Assembly: GCA_900769145.1 (NCBI GenBank)
Contig: CAAGFN010000198.1
Span: forward strand, 1-18,709
Reading direction: 5' to 3'
DNA from: Rikenellaceae bacterium
GTDB lineage: Bacteria > Bacteroidota > Bacteroidia > Bacteroidales > UBA932
DNA: 18,709 bases
Part shown: one piece after another, positions 1 through 6,249 of the stretch
Layout of the letters: each line of letters begins with the position of its first letter
Numbering within the stretch: the first letter of the stretch is position 1
Position numbers and translations under genes: made by a program
The notes under the pieces: generated by a model
What the model was told of the DNA's origin: nothing
The model's database searches: none
The model's input: only the letters and a program-made list of their open reading frames with translations

Positions 1-1
1 A

Positions 2-1120
2 GAAACGACTGTTTTAACGAAATTTAGATATTCTGAAAAAGGTTATTACATTAAACTGTCATACTATACAACATATGAGTGGGAGGAACTTTGGCAAAGT
101 GTTGTAAGTGCTAATCTTGACTCTATTAGAAATGATGGGGGTGACTATCTCTCAGAATTCCATAAATCTCATAATGATGAAATTAAAAAATTATTACTTA
201 ATAGAGAGGACGAAGAATTTCAAGCCTCAAATGAAGCAGAACTTAAAGAGTTAATTTCTAAATATACGTCTTGCGATAGTCCGTATCATTTCTTCGTTAA
301 AGAAGCTGAAGTTGGTATGGCTGATTTTTCATTACCAAATAATGTTATTATTGTTGGTACATTAGGCATAGATGATCCTATATCATATAGAGTTGACTTA
401 TCTAATAAATATCTTAAAAAGTCTAATATAATTTTGTTATGTATTAAAGCTGATGGTCATTTATTGAACTCATCTGAATATGAAGAATATGCAAAACTGT
501 TCTCTTGTTTAAATGATAAGCAGCAGGTCTATATTCTTGGTACCCAATATGACATTCCTAATAATTTTGCTGAATATTGGAATGAGAATACTAACCCCGA
601 GTTTATAAAACATTTTGCCACAAAATCCTATTTTAATTCGGACAGTGCCGTTAAAGATAGAATACTACATACTTCTGCATGGTATTATAACATTATTCAA
701 AAAGCAAAAAATGACGTTACTTTCTTAGAGAATGAATACAATGTAGATTATTTGGCCGAAGTACTATGTAGAACTCTTGGGACAACAGTCGCATATCAAT
801 ATGGGACTGATGCAAATTCACTTAAGAAATGCCTTAATGAGAATATAGATAAGATTGAGTCAATGACTAATTTGCCATATGTTCGTAATTACATTGTTTT
901 AGGACCAATCAGGGACTTCGAGAGAAATTCAATTAATGATCTCAAAAATATTTATATTAAAATTACAGATACAACACATTCTAAATATCACAAAACTCTC
1001 AATCCACGTAAATCGACATTGATTACAAGAATGATTGAGCTTGACTCAAAACTATATCAACAACATAATGAAGATGAATCAAAGAGTAAGCACATTAGAA
1101 AGCTAATTCAATCATTATGA
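2..1120 (+). CDS. Probable dynamin-like GTPase, C-terminal part (5' end outside window)
   Basis: The frame is open from base 2 to the TGA at 1118-1120, so this is the last ~372 residues of a longer protein. The internal ATG at 317 is not a likely start, because the reading continues cleanly upstream. The segment at window codons ~105-185 (FFVKEAEV, then GTLGIDDP, then an R and 'YLKKSNIILLCIKADG', then GTQYD) has the order seen in dynamin-family GTPases: beta-strand, G3 (DTPG) followed by 'lnDp..R', strand, then G4. Here G3 reads GTLG (codons 119-122), lacking the usual Asp, and G4 reads TQYD (181-184) instead of T/NKxD. G1 would lie outside the window. The remainder is mostly helical and charged, as in dynamin stalks. 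Base composition is far more AT-rich than the right half of the window, suggesting transfer. It could also be a diverged or inactive GTPase; the family call is by pattern only. Confidence 0.5.
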   Translation, partial: ETTVLTKFRYSEKGYYIKLSYYTTYEWEELWQSVVSANLDSIRNDGGDYLSEFHKSHNDEIKKLLLNREDEEFQASNEAELKELISKYTSCDSPYHFFVKEAEVGMADFSLPNNVIIVGTLGIDDPISYRVDLSNKYLKKSNIILLCIKADGHLLNSSEYEEYAKLFSCLNDKQQVYILGTQYDIPNNFAEYWNENTNPEFIKHFATKSYFNSDSAVKDRILHTSAWYYNIIQKAKNDVTFLENEYNVDYLAEVLCRTLGTTVAYQYGTDANSLKKCLNENIDKIESMTNLPYVRNYIVLGPIRDFERNSINDLKNIYIKITDTTHSKYHKTLNPRKSTLITRMIELDSKLYQQHNEDESKSKHIRKLIQSL

Positions 1121-1166
1121 TAAATAATTTAGGTTGTATAATGTTTTATCTTTAACGAAAATAAAA

Positions 1167-1366
1167 ATGGATGATTTGATTTTTTTAGGTGTTGTATTTA
1201 TCTTCTTCTTTTTGGCCGTTGATATTTGTTTACACATTTGGTTAGGCAAAAAAAGAAACCATGAAGTACTAATTGATATACGCACAGTATTAAATGGTAT
1301 TAATTCAATGGAAAAGTCTGCAAATTCAAGAGATAGAACTCTACGCTCTCTAATATCAAATTATTA
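1167..1366 (+). pseudogene. Small membrane protein, 3' end lost to IS insertion
   Basis: The ATG at 1167 is preferred over the in-frame TTG at 1134, which would add 11 residues. The protein begins MDDLIFLGVVFIFFFLAVDI, one strongly hydrophobic membrane helix (residues ~4-25), followed by a basic GKKRN stretch and a soluble part. About 66 native codons remain before the left end of the IS at 1367. The frame then runs on through the IS end to a TAA at 1464-1466, adding ~32 IS-encoded residues. The gene starts 46 bp after the GTPase-like gene, in the same direction and with the same AT-rich composition, so the two probably formed one unit. The original length and role cannot be known from here. 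Confidence 0.55.
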
Positions 1367-1382
1367 CTGTCCGCTGAAACTT
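1367..1382 (+). repeat. IS left terminal inverted repeat
   Basis: Reads CTGTCCGCTGAAACTT. It pairs with the reverse complement of 2798-2813 at 14 of 16 positions, including the outer nine. It marks the left boundary of the IS. Confidence 0.85.
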
Positions 1383-1403
1383 TTTGACAGCAAAAAAAAA
1401 ATT

Positions 1404-1437
1404 AGGCTGAATCTCCGATTGGGAGGTCCAGCCTTTT
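1404..1437 (+). terminator. Hairpin at IS left end, probable read-in terminator
   Basis: AGGCTG (1404-1409) pairs with CAGCCT (1429-1434), and inside it CTCC (1413-1416) pairs with GGAG (1422-1425). A short T run ends at 1437. It lies between the IS end and the transposase start, where it would stop or fold transcripts entering from the upstream gene. Its right arm lies between the transposase promoter's -33 and -7 elements, so it may also affect how external transcripts express the transposase. The short T run keeps the terminator call moderate. Confidence 0.55.
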
Positions 1438-1448
1438 GGTTATCTTTG
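1418..1448 (+). promoter_or_regulatory. Bacteroidota-type promoter of the transposase
   Basis: TATCTTTG at 1441-1448 matches the Bacteroidota -7 consensus TAnnTTTG exactly. ATTG at 1418-1421, 19 bases upstream, is a plausible -33 element. Transcription would start around 1454, about 20 bases before the transposase ATG. Confidence 0.6.
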
Positions 1449-1473
1449 TTTCTGCAACAAAACTAAAGGAACC

Positions 1474-2724
1474 ATGAACAAAGGTAGCCATTTTATCGGA
1501 CAGCCGGCATATGGTCAGCTAATTAATTTACTCGATCGGACCGAAATTCTTGAAATAAGCCGTTCAAACGGCGGAGAACGCTATGTCAAGCACTTTGACG
1601 TGTGGCATCATCTGCTGATAATGCTCTACGCGGTCATAAAGAGGTTTGACTCTCTTCGCGAGATCACGGACTCAATGTTTCCAGAGGCACGAAAACTGGC
1701 CCATCTCGGCATCAGCATGATGCCACGCAGAAGCACCCTGTCCGATGCCAATGCGAGAAGGTCTGAAGCCATCTTTGAGAAGATATACCGCAGTCTGTAT
1801 GCCAGATACAAGGACGAACTTTCCTCGGACAGCCGGAAGAATCCATCGTCAAGTTGGATGAACAGGCTGCAGATCATAGACTCCACGACTGTAACCCTGT
1901 TCTCCAACATGCTTTTCAAAGGTGTTGGACGCCATCCAAAGACGGGAAAGAAGAAAGGCGGCATCAAAGTCCATACGAACATACACGCCAACGAAGGCGT
2001 TCCTTCTGACGTCAAGTTCACATCTGCAGCCACAAACGACAGCTTCATGCTCAAGCCCACGAACTACATCGAGGGCGATATAGTGGCCTTGGATAGGGCC
2101 TATATCGACTATGGAAAGTTCGAGGAGCTGACCAGTCGTGGTGTAATCTATGTCACCAAGATGAAGAAAAACCTTGTGTATCAGATTGATGAAGATACCG
2201 CCTACATGACACCGGAAGGCCTAATGGAGTATAGAGTGAAACATGTCACATTCACAAAGAAAGTAGCTGAAGGGAGTGACATTGTCCATAAGGCACGCAT
2301 CGTAACATACGTTGAAATCAAGAAGAACAAGCAGGCAAAGTTAATCTCACTGCTCACGAATGATATGGAGATGCCGGTAGAAGAGATTGTCGCAATCTAC
2401 CGCAAACGTTGGGAAATAGAGCTATTGTTCAAACAGATAAAGCAGAACTTCCCTCTAAGATACTTCTACGGCGAGAGCGCTAACGCAATCAAGATACAGG
2501 TTTGGGTCACACTTATCGCAAACCTGCTACTGATGGTCTTGCAAAAGCACATCAAGCGCAAATGGAGCTTCTCTGGCCTTGCCACAATGGTCAGAATCAT
2601 GCTGATGTACTATGTCAACCTCTATACCTTCCTCGAGGACCCTGAAAAAGACTGGGCAAAACTGCTCTTAGAAGCAGAATCGGATCCAAATCCGCCTCCA
2701 GAAGAACTGCTTCTCTTCAGCTAA
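1474..2724 (+). CDS. IS4-family DDE transposase
   Basis: A 416-residue protein that would cut and paste the surrounding IS. The DDE catalytic triad is visible: D136 in QIIDSTTV, D207 in IVALDRAY, and E316 in the IS4 hallmark YREK motif (Y309, R312, E316, K323, within YRKRWEIELLFKQIK). The N-terminal ~100 residues (MNKGSHFIGQPAYGQL...) form the usual DNA-binding region of Bacteroidota IS4 transposases, followed by an RNase-H-like core. Length is normal for the family and the frame is uninterrupted, so the element may still be active. The ATG at 1474 follows the promoter at a suitable distance with AAAGGA just upstream. It is more GC-rich than the interrupted gene to its left. It is the only gene of the IS. 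Confidence 0.95.
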   Translation: MNKGSHFIGQPAYGQLINLLDRTEILEISRSNGGERYVKHFDVWHHLLIMLYAVIKRFDSLREITDSMFPEARKLAHLGISMMPRRSTLSDANARRSEAIFEKIYRSLYARYKDELSSDSRKNPSSSWMNRLQIIDSTTVTLFSNMLFKGVGRHPKTGKKKGGIKVHTNIHANEGVPSDVKFTSAATNDSFMLKPTNYIEGDIVALDRAYIDYGKFEELTSRGVIYVTKMKKNLVYQIDEDTAYMTPEGLMEYRVKHVTFTKKVAEGSDIVHKARIVTYVEIKKNKQAKLISLLTNDMEMPVEEIVAIYRKRWEIELLFKQIKQNFPLRYFYGESANAIKIQVWVTLIANLLLMVLQKHIKRKWSFSGLATMVRIMLMYYVNLYTFLEDPEKDWAKLLLEAESDPNPPPEELLLFS

Positions 2725-2746
2725 GGGGCTTACCCTCAGAAAAATC

Positions 2747-2778
2747 ATCCGCAATGCCGTTACAACAGCACTGCGGAT
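2747..2778. repeat. Hairpin near IS right end
   Basis: ATCCGCA (2747-2753) is a perfect inverted repeat of TGCGGAT (2772-2778), with a second GC/GC pairing inside. It sits 23 bases after the transposase stop. No T run follows, so it may be a transcript-stabilising or subterminal structure rather than an intrinsic terminator. Confidence 0.5.
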
Positions 2779-2797
2779 GGATATCTCGTTGCTCGCT

Positions 2798-2813
2798 AAC
2801 TTTTAGCGGACAG
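2798..2813 (-). repeat. IS right terminal inverted repeat
   Basis: The reverse complement reads CTGTCCGCTAAAAGTT, matching the left end at 14 of 16 positions. It ends at 2813, directly before the methyltransferase remnant. Confidence 0.85.
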
Positions 2814-2947
2814 CAATAAAAGCCAATACCAATCGTTATGCGGTAAGTCCGTCGGGTGCGTACAAAGTTATAGGAAATGCCGTTCCTCCAATGCTGGCGT
2901 ACAACCTTGCAAGAAGAATTCAGGAAGTTTGGCCATTGTATTTTTAG
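2814..2947 (+). pseudogene. C5-cytosine DNA methyltransferase, C-terminal remnant
   Basis: The frame ending at TAG 2945-2947 encodes about 43 residues including YKVIGNAVPPMLAYNLARRI. This is the conserved motif X region of C5-cytosine methyltransferases (typically GNxVPPxLAxxLAxxI), which forms the last helix that helps bind S-adenosylmethionine. Everything upstream (motifs I-IX, the PCQ catalytic loop and the target-recognition domain) is missing and replaced by the IS, so the fragment cannot methylate DNA. It stops one base before the ATG of the restriction endonuclease, the tight M-then-R order usual in type II systems. Another frame also crosses this stretch, but the motif X reading is clear. 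Confidence 0.82.
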
Positions 2948-2948
2948 T

Positions 2949-4067
2949 ATGGAAGAGGTAAACAATATTATTGCAATACGTAAGAGGGATATTGCTCTTG
3001 CCCACGAGGCTTTTGCCGTATTGATGAATAATACGGAGAATATACTGAATAGCGAAGCTCGTGAGAATCCTTCCAAGTATAAAGCACTGACAGCGTCAAT
3101 GCTTGAGATTTGCGCAGTGGAAAAGATCAAGGAGGCCTGTTTCAATTCTCCGTTTGATGCGGATGAGGTGAAATTGATTTCGGGACAAAGATTTCCCGAC
3201 ATTGTCGCAGACAAATATTACGGCATAGAAGTCAAATCAACGAAAGAGAATCATTGGATATCGACGGGGAGCAGTATAGTTGAGACGACCCGGGTGGAGA
3301 ATGTGGATGATATCTATATGCTGTTCGGAAAACTTGGCGGCGATGTTCCTCAGTTTAGATGCCGCCCTTATGAGGATGTTCTCTACGATATTGCCGTAAC
3401 TCATTCTCCAAGATATCTGATTAATATGGAATTGGAAAAGGAGGATACGATATTCTCAAAAATGGGAACGACATACGATGATTTCAGGACATCTCCGGAC
3501 TCCATTTCCATGGCAAGACGTTATTACAGAGAACGGGCGAAGAGGAATAATCGTCAGGAGATGCCTTGGTGGATAACGTCTGACAATATTGAGACTGCAC
3601 ATTCATTCAATATCAGGTTATGGAACTCGCTCGATTTGAGTGAGAAGAGGGAATTGCAGGCCAAATGCATGATTCTCTTTCCTGAAGCCCTCAATCCGGA
3701 CAGAAGCATGACGAAGTATAATAACACCACCTTATGGCTCTGTTCATACAATCAGGTAATCAATCCTAATATCCGGGATTTGTACTCCGCAGGCGGTAAG
3801 ATTACGCACGTGGATGGAGAGCGCCTGCGGAAACCTGTTGCACAAGTTTTCAATGTCATCGTTGATTATTCTGATGACATAAAGGCGTTGCTCCGGCATC
3901 CGGCCAAAGAATTGATAATGATGATAGAGGATTTTAATCCGGTTCTTTTGTCAAGTAAAGATTTGTATGAGAATTGGCTCGCTATATGTTGCGAGTTCGC
4001 CGGAAAGAAGGGCGTACCTCTGCGAGAGTGGATTGAAAGGAAGCCGGTATTTACATTCTCCAAGTAG
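2949..4067 (+). CDS. Type II restriction endonuclease, PD-(D/E)XK fold
   Basis: A 372-residue protein. The ATG at 2949 was chosen because it lies one base after the methyltransferase stop; the in-frame ATG at 2877 would overlap conserved methyltransferase codons. The nuclease core is explicit: P83-D84 in GQRFPDIV and E94-x-K96 in YYGIEVKST, spaced D-x9-E-x-K as in PD-(D/E)XK restriction enzymes. An acidic helix upstream (E53 region) may add a metal ligand. Residues ~104-130, with GSSIVETTRVENVDDIYMLF, resemble a segment common in type II enzymes just after the catalytic strands. Its neighbour is the broken C5 methyltransferase, its natural partner. The frame looks intact to the end and is followed by a terminator. 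The cognate recognition site cannot be named. With no protecting methylase in the window, the nuclease is presumably silent, mutated, or covered by another methyltransferase. Confidence 0.82.
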   Translation: MEEVNNIIAIRKRDIALAHEAFAVLMNNTENILNSEARENPSKYKALTASMLEICAVEKIKEACFNSPFDADEVKLISGQRFPDIVADKYYGIEVKSTKENHWISTGSSIVETTRVENVDDIYMLFGKLGGDVPQFRCRPYEDVLYDIAVTHSPRYLINMELEKEDTIFSKMGTTYDDFRTSPDSISMARRYYRERAKRNNRQEMPWWITSDNIETAHSFNIRLWNSLDLSEKRELQAKCMILFPEALNPDRSMTKYNNTTLWLCSYNQVINPNIRDLYSAGGKITHVDGERLRKPVAQVFNVIVDYSDDIKALLRHPAKELIMMIEDFNPVLLSSKDLYENWLAICCEFAGKKGVPLREWIERKPVFTFSK

Positions 4068-4077
4068 AGATGTTTTG

Positions 4078-6042
4078 TCAGTTCACAGGTACGGGTTTTA
4101 GAGCCCGTACCTTTTTGTTGACGGCTTCGCCTGCCTTGTGGACGTTCGGGCCGTAGAGGTCCATCGCATTGATGAGGCCCAGATTTACCAGCACCTTCCT
4201 GGCATTGACCCCGGCACCGCCGTTCGGCATCTTGTTGTTCCATTTCTTGGCCTCATAGGCCTGTGACTCGGCGTTGAGCATCGACATTACCTTATCATTG
4301 AAGCAGAACCTCATATCAGGCTCAAGGGCCAGTAGTTCCAATGCTGAAGTCATCTCCGGATGGGCGGCGAGGTAATCTATACCCGCTTCAGGCCTGGTGG
4401 TATGGCAGATGGCGTATGCGGCCTCCTGCTCTGTCATATAGTCTCCGCAGGAAAGCATTGATTCCAATGCGGACAATGCCTCTGACGGCAATCTGCCCTC
4501 CCTGGACAGCACGGCCAGATTGACCACAGCCCAGAACTTCATCTCCTGAGGCTGGCTGCCGTTGATTATTGAAATCAAATGGGGAATATCACCGGCAGTC
4601 ACGGTTGCGGTCAGTTCTGTGAGCGAATAGAATAGTTCATTGTCATATCCCTCCTTCCTGACTCTGTCGTAAGGCGCCTCGCCCTCACGTGCAGTCACGG
4701 GCAGAAGCCCGATGTCCATTGAGCTGCGCAGATGATCCGACAGTTCCTGACGTAACCCTTCAATAACCTTCCTGTACTTCTTGTTGCCGATGAGATTGTT
4801 CAGTTCATAAGGGTCGTTCTTGAGGTCGTAGAATTCCTCGGCCCCTGAAGCCTGGAAATAGCCGAGATGCTCAGGCCGAAGCCGTCCTTCCTGCCAGGCC
4901 CTGTCCCAGGCCAGGTTTGCGGGCATCTGCCATTGGAAATAGTTGTACAGCGCATCCATCTTGTAAGGAATGTAGTTCCTGATGTACTTGTACCTGCCGT
5001 CGCTTATGCTTCTTGACGGGGCGAAGTGGATGGTCCTGTTGGTCATATAACCTATCTGGCGTGTCCTTGCGGGTGCCTCGAACTCGCCCATGAAGGCCTT
5101 TCCCTGCATTCTTTCAGGCGGCCTGATACCCGCAATGCTGAGTACTGTCGGGCCAAGGTCGCAGAAACTTACCAGACGCTCGCAGGCCTTTCCCCGCTTC
5201 TCGTCCGAGAGTGCCTTCCACCTGTCAGGAATGTAAACGAACATCGGAACCCTGAAACTGGATTCGTACGAGAATGCCTTTCCCCTTGGCAGGCATCCGC
5301 CGTGGTCGCTGAATACAAATATTATTGTATTGTCATCCAAGCCCTTGTTCTTCAGGTCTTTGAGGAAGATCCCGACCCATGTGTCCACGTCCTGCACTCC
5401 TTCAAGATGGAAGGCGTAGTCTGACCTCACCTCCACCTCGTCCGGGACGTGTGGCGGAAGGGCAAGCCCTGCAGGGTCCAGTCCCTCAGCCGCGAAATCC
5501 CGCCTGCCTTCAATGTGTGCGGATGTCAGGCGGCTCATGTGAGTGAGCCCGCTGTTGAAGACAGCGAAGAAAGGCTGTCCTTCCTTCCTGTTCGGACTGT
5601 TGTAGGAGGCTTTGTCATCGCATTCATCCCAGCAGGAAGTATTGTCCAATTTCGTATTGTAGTCGGTCTTCTGGTTGTTGGTGCAGTAATAGCCTGCGTC
5701 ACGGAGAATCTGCGGGAAGAAGATGTCTTCCGGAGTCCTGACCCTCGATCTGTGCCAATCCATTGCGTATGTTGTTGAATAGCACCCGGTTATCAATGTA
5801 GACCTGGCCGGTGAGCTTTGAGGCCCGCAGGAATATGCGTTTACGAAACGGAGTCCGACTGAGGCCAGGGAGTCAGTAATCGGAGTCCTTACATCCGGGT
5901 TGCCGTAGGAGGCAAATTCATATTGGCTTGTATCCTCGAATGTCAGCCAGAGAATGTTGGGCCTTTCCTGGGCGAGGCACGCCGCCCCGGTTGCCGCCAG
6001 GCAGGCGGTGGAGATGAAGTGTTTCCGATAAGTTCTGTTCAT
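4078..6042 (-). CDS. Serine-type sulfatase with helical (HEAT-like) C-terminal domain
   Basis: A 654-residue exported sulfatase that would hydrolyse a sulfate ester on a glycan. The ATG at 6042 is preferred over the one at 6135 because it starts a signal peptide (MNRTYRKHFISTACLAATGA, cleavage near AQ at ~24) and because the -7 promoter element lies inside the longer version. The S1 sulfatase signature is S76-S-P-A-R80 in SSPARSTLITG. S76 would be oxidised to formylglycine, in Bacteroidota by an anSME-type radical-SAM enzyme. The first metal-binding acidic pair reads E36-D37 (LTFEDTSQ) rather than the usual DD. Further marks are FSDHGG and the PYELNNL motif near the end of the domain. Residues ~490-610 are Ala/Leu-rich helical pairs resembling HEAT repeats. 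It is clearly paralogous to the sulfatase at 14980 (shared AYSC...LITGCY and the following WHR). It is divergent from the HTCS and convergent with the nuclease gene. Confidence 0.9.
   Translation of the reverse strand: MNRTYRKHFISTACLAATGAACLAQERPNILWLTFEDTSQYEFASYGNPDVRTPITDSLASVGLRFVNAYSCGPQSSPARSTLITGCYSTTYAMDWHRSRVRTPEDIFFPQILRDAGYYCTNNQKTDYNTKLDNTSCWDECDDKASYNSPNRKEGQPFFAVFNSGLTHMSRLTSAHIEGRRDFAAEGLDPAGLALPPHVPDEVEVRSDYAFHLEGVQDVDTWVGIFLKDLKNKGLDDNTIIFVFSDHGGCLPRGKAFSYESSFRVPMFVYIPDRWKALSDEKRGKACERLVSFCDLGPTVLSIAGIRPPERMQGKAFMGEFEAPARTRQIGYMTNRTIHFAPSRSISDGRYKYIRNYIPYKMDALYNYFQWQMPANLAWDRAWQEGRLRPEHLGYFQASGAEEFYDLKNDPYELNNLIGNKKYRKVIEGLRQELSDHLRSSMDIGLLPVTAREGEAPYDRVRKEGYDNELFYSLTELTATVTAGDIPHLISIINGSQPQEMKFWAVVNLAVLSREGRLPSEALSALESMLSCGDYMTEQEAAYAICHTTRPEAGIDYLAAHPEMTSALELLALEPDMRFCFNDKVMSMLNAESQAYEAKKWNNKMPNGGAGVNARKVLVNLGLINAMDLYGPNVHKAGEAVNKKVRALKPVPVN
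4088..4116 (+). terminator. Rho-independent terminator after the nuclease gene, inside the sulfatase 3' end
   Basis: GGTACGGG (4088-4095) pairs perfectly with CCCGTACC (4104-4111) around an 8-base loop, followed by TTTTT (4112-4116) on the + strand. It lies 20 bases past the restriction-endonuclease stop. The same bases encode the last residues of the convergent sulfatase, which ends at 4078. On the - strand the hairpin is not followed by a T run. Confidence 0.85.
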
Positions 6043-6088
6043 TTCAATGTGGTTTTTACAAGGAACCCGCATCCCGGATTCCACAATG

Positions 6089-6096
6089 CAAATATA
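6089..6096 (-). promoter_or_regulatory. -7 element of the leftward sulfatase
   Basis: On the - strand this reads TATATTTG, an exact match to the Bacteroidota TAnnTTTG element. It implies a start near 6083 and a leader of about 40 bases before the ATG at 6042. No good -33 element is visible, which is common for activator-dependent promoters. Confidence 0.55.
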
Positions 6097-6204
6097 GCGA
6101 TGCCCGTCTTCGCCGACATAGGAAAAATCAATCAAAATCGGGATGAATTCATTTCAATAGACGAAGAATGGATGTGGACAGGCTGAAACAGCGGTTTTTA
6201 TTCT

Positions 6205-6212
6205 TATATTTG
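6205..6212 (+). promoter_or_regulatory. -7 element of the HTCS operon
   Basis: TATATTTG matches the Bacteroidota TAnnTTTG element exactly and ends 37 bases before the HTCS ATG. The -33 region is weak (around GCTG at 6183). It is the only good promoter seen for the five-gene unit. Confidence 0.55.
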
Positions 6213-6249
6213 ATGAGCAGTTGATGACACTTAATCGAGAATCCTGAAA

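Larger units (their letters stand above)
1367..2813 (+). mobile_element. IS4-family insertion sequence, complete (1447 bp)
   Basis: The element is bounded by an imperfect terminal inverted repeat starting CTGTCCGCT at each end and holds a single intact transposase gene. The left end also carries a hairpin and a Bacteroidota promoter, and the right end a second hairpin. The 12 bases outside each end (left flank ends AAATTATTA, right flank starts CAATAAAAGCC) show no direct repeat, although IS4-family insertion normally leaves a duplication of about 9-13 bp. The genes on the two sides are different and each is cut at the junction. This fits an IS-mediated deletion or a recombination between two copies better than a simple insertion. 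IS4-family elements of this size are common in Bacteroidota; the particular named element is not recognised. Confidence 0.88.
6043..6249. promoter_or_regulatory. Divergent control region between sulfatase and HTCS operon
   Basis: This 207-bp gap holds one promoter in each direction and is the natural place for HTCS binding. Visible repeats are a 10-bp perfect palindrome ATGAATTCAT (6143-6152), an 11-bp direct repeat TTCATTTCAAT at 6038-6048 and 6148-6158 (the first copy spans the sulfatase start codon), and TCTTCG near 6106 facing CGAAGA near 6162. Which of these, if any, is the operator cannot be told from the sequence. Confidence 0.6.

Noticed and set aside
2877..2948. Upstream ATG extension of the restriction endonuclease
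   Set aside because: These 24 codons overlap, in another frame, the conserved IGNAVPP motif of the methyltransferase remnant. The ATG at 2949 directly after that gene's stop is the natural start.
6043..6135. N-terminal extension of the leftward sulfatase to an ATG at 6135
   Set aside because: It would place the TATATTTG promoter element inside the gene and bury the signal peptide 31 residues from the N-terminus.
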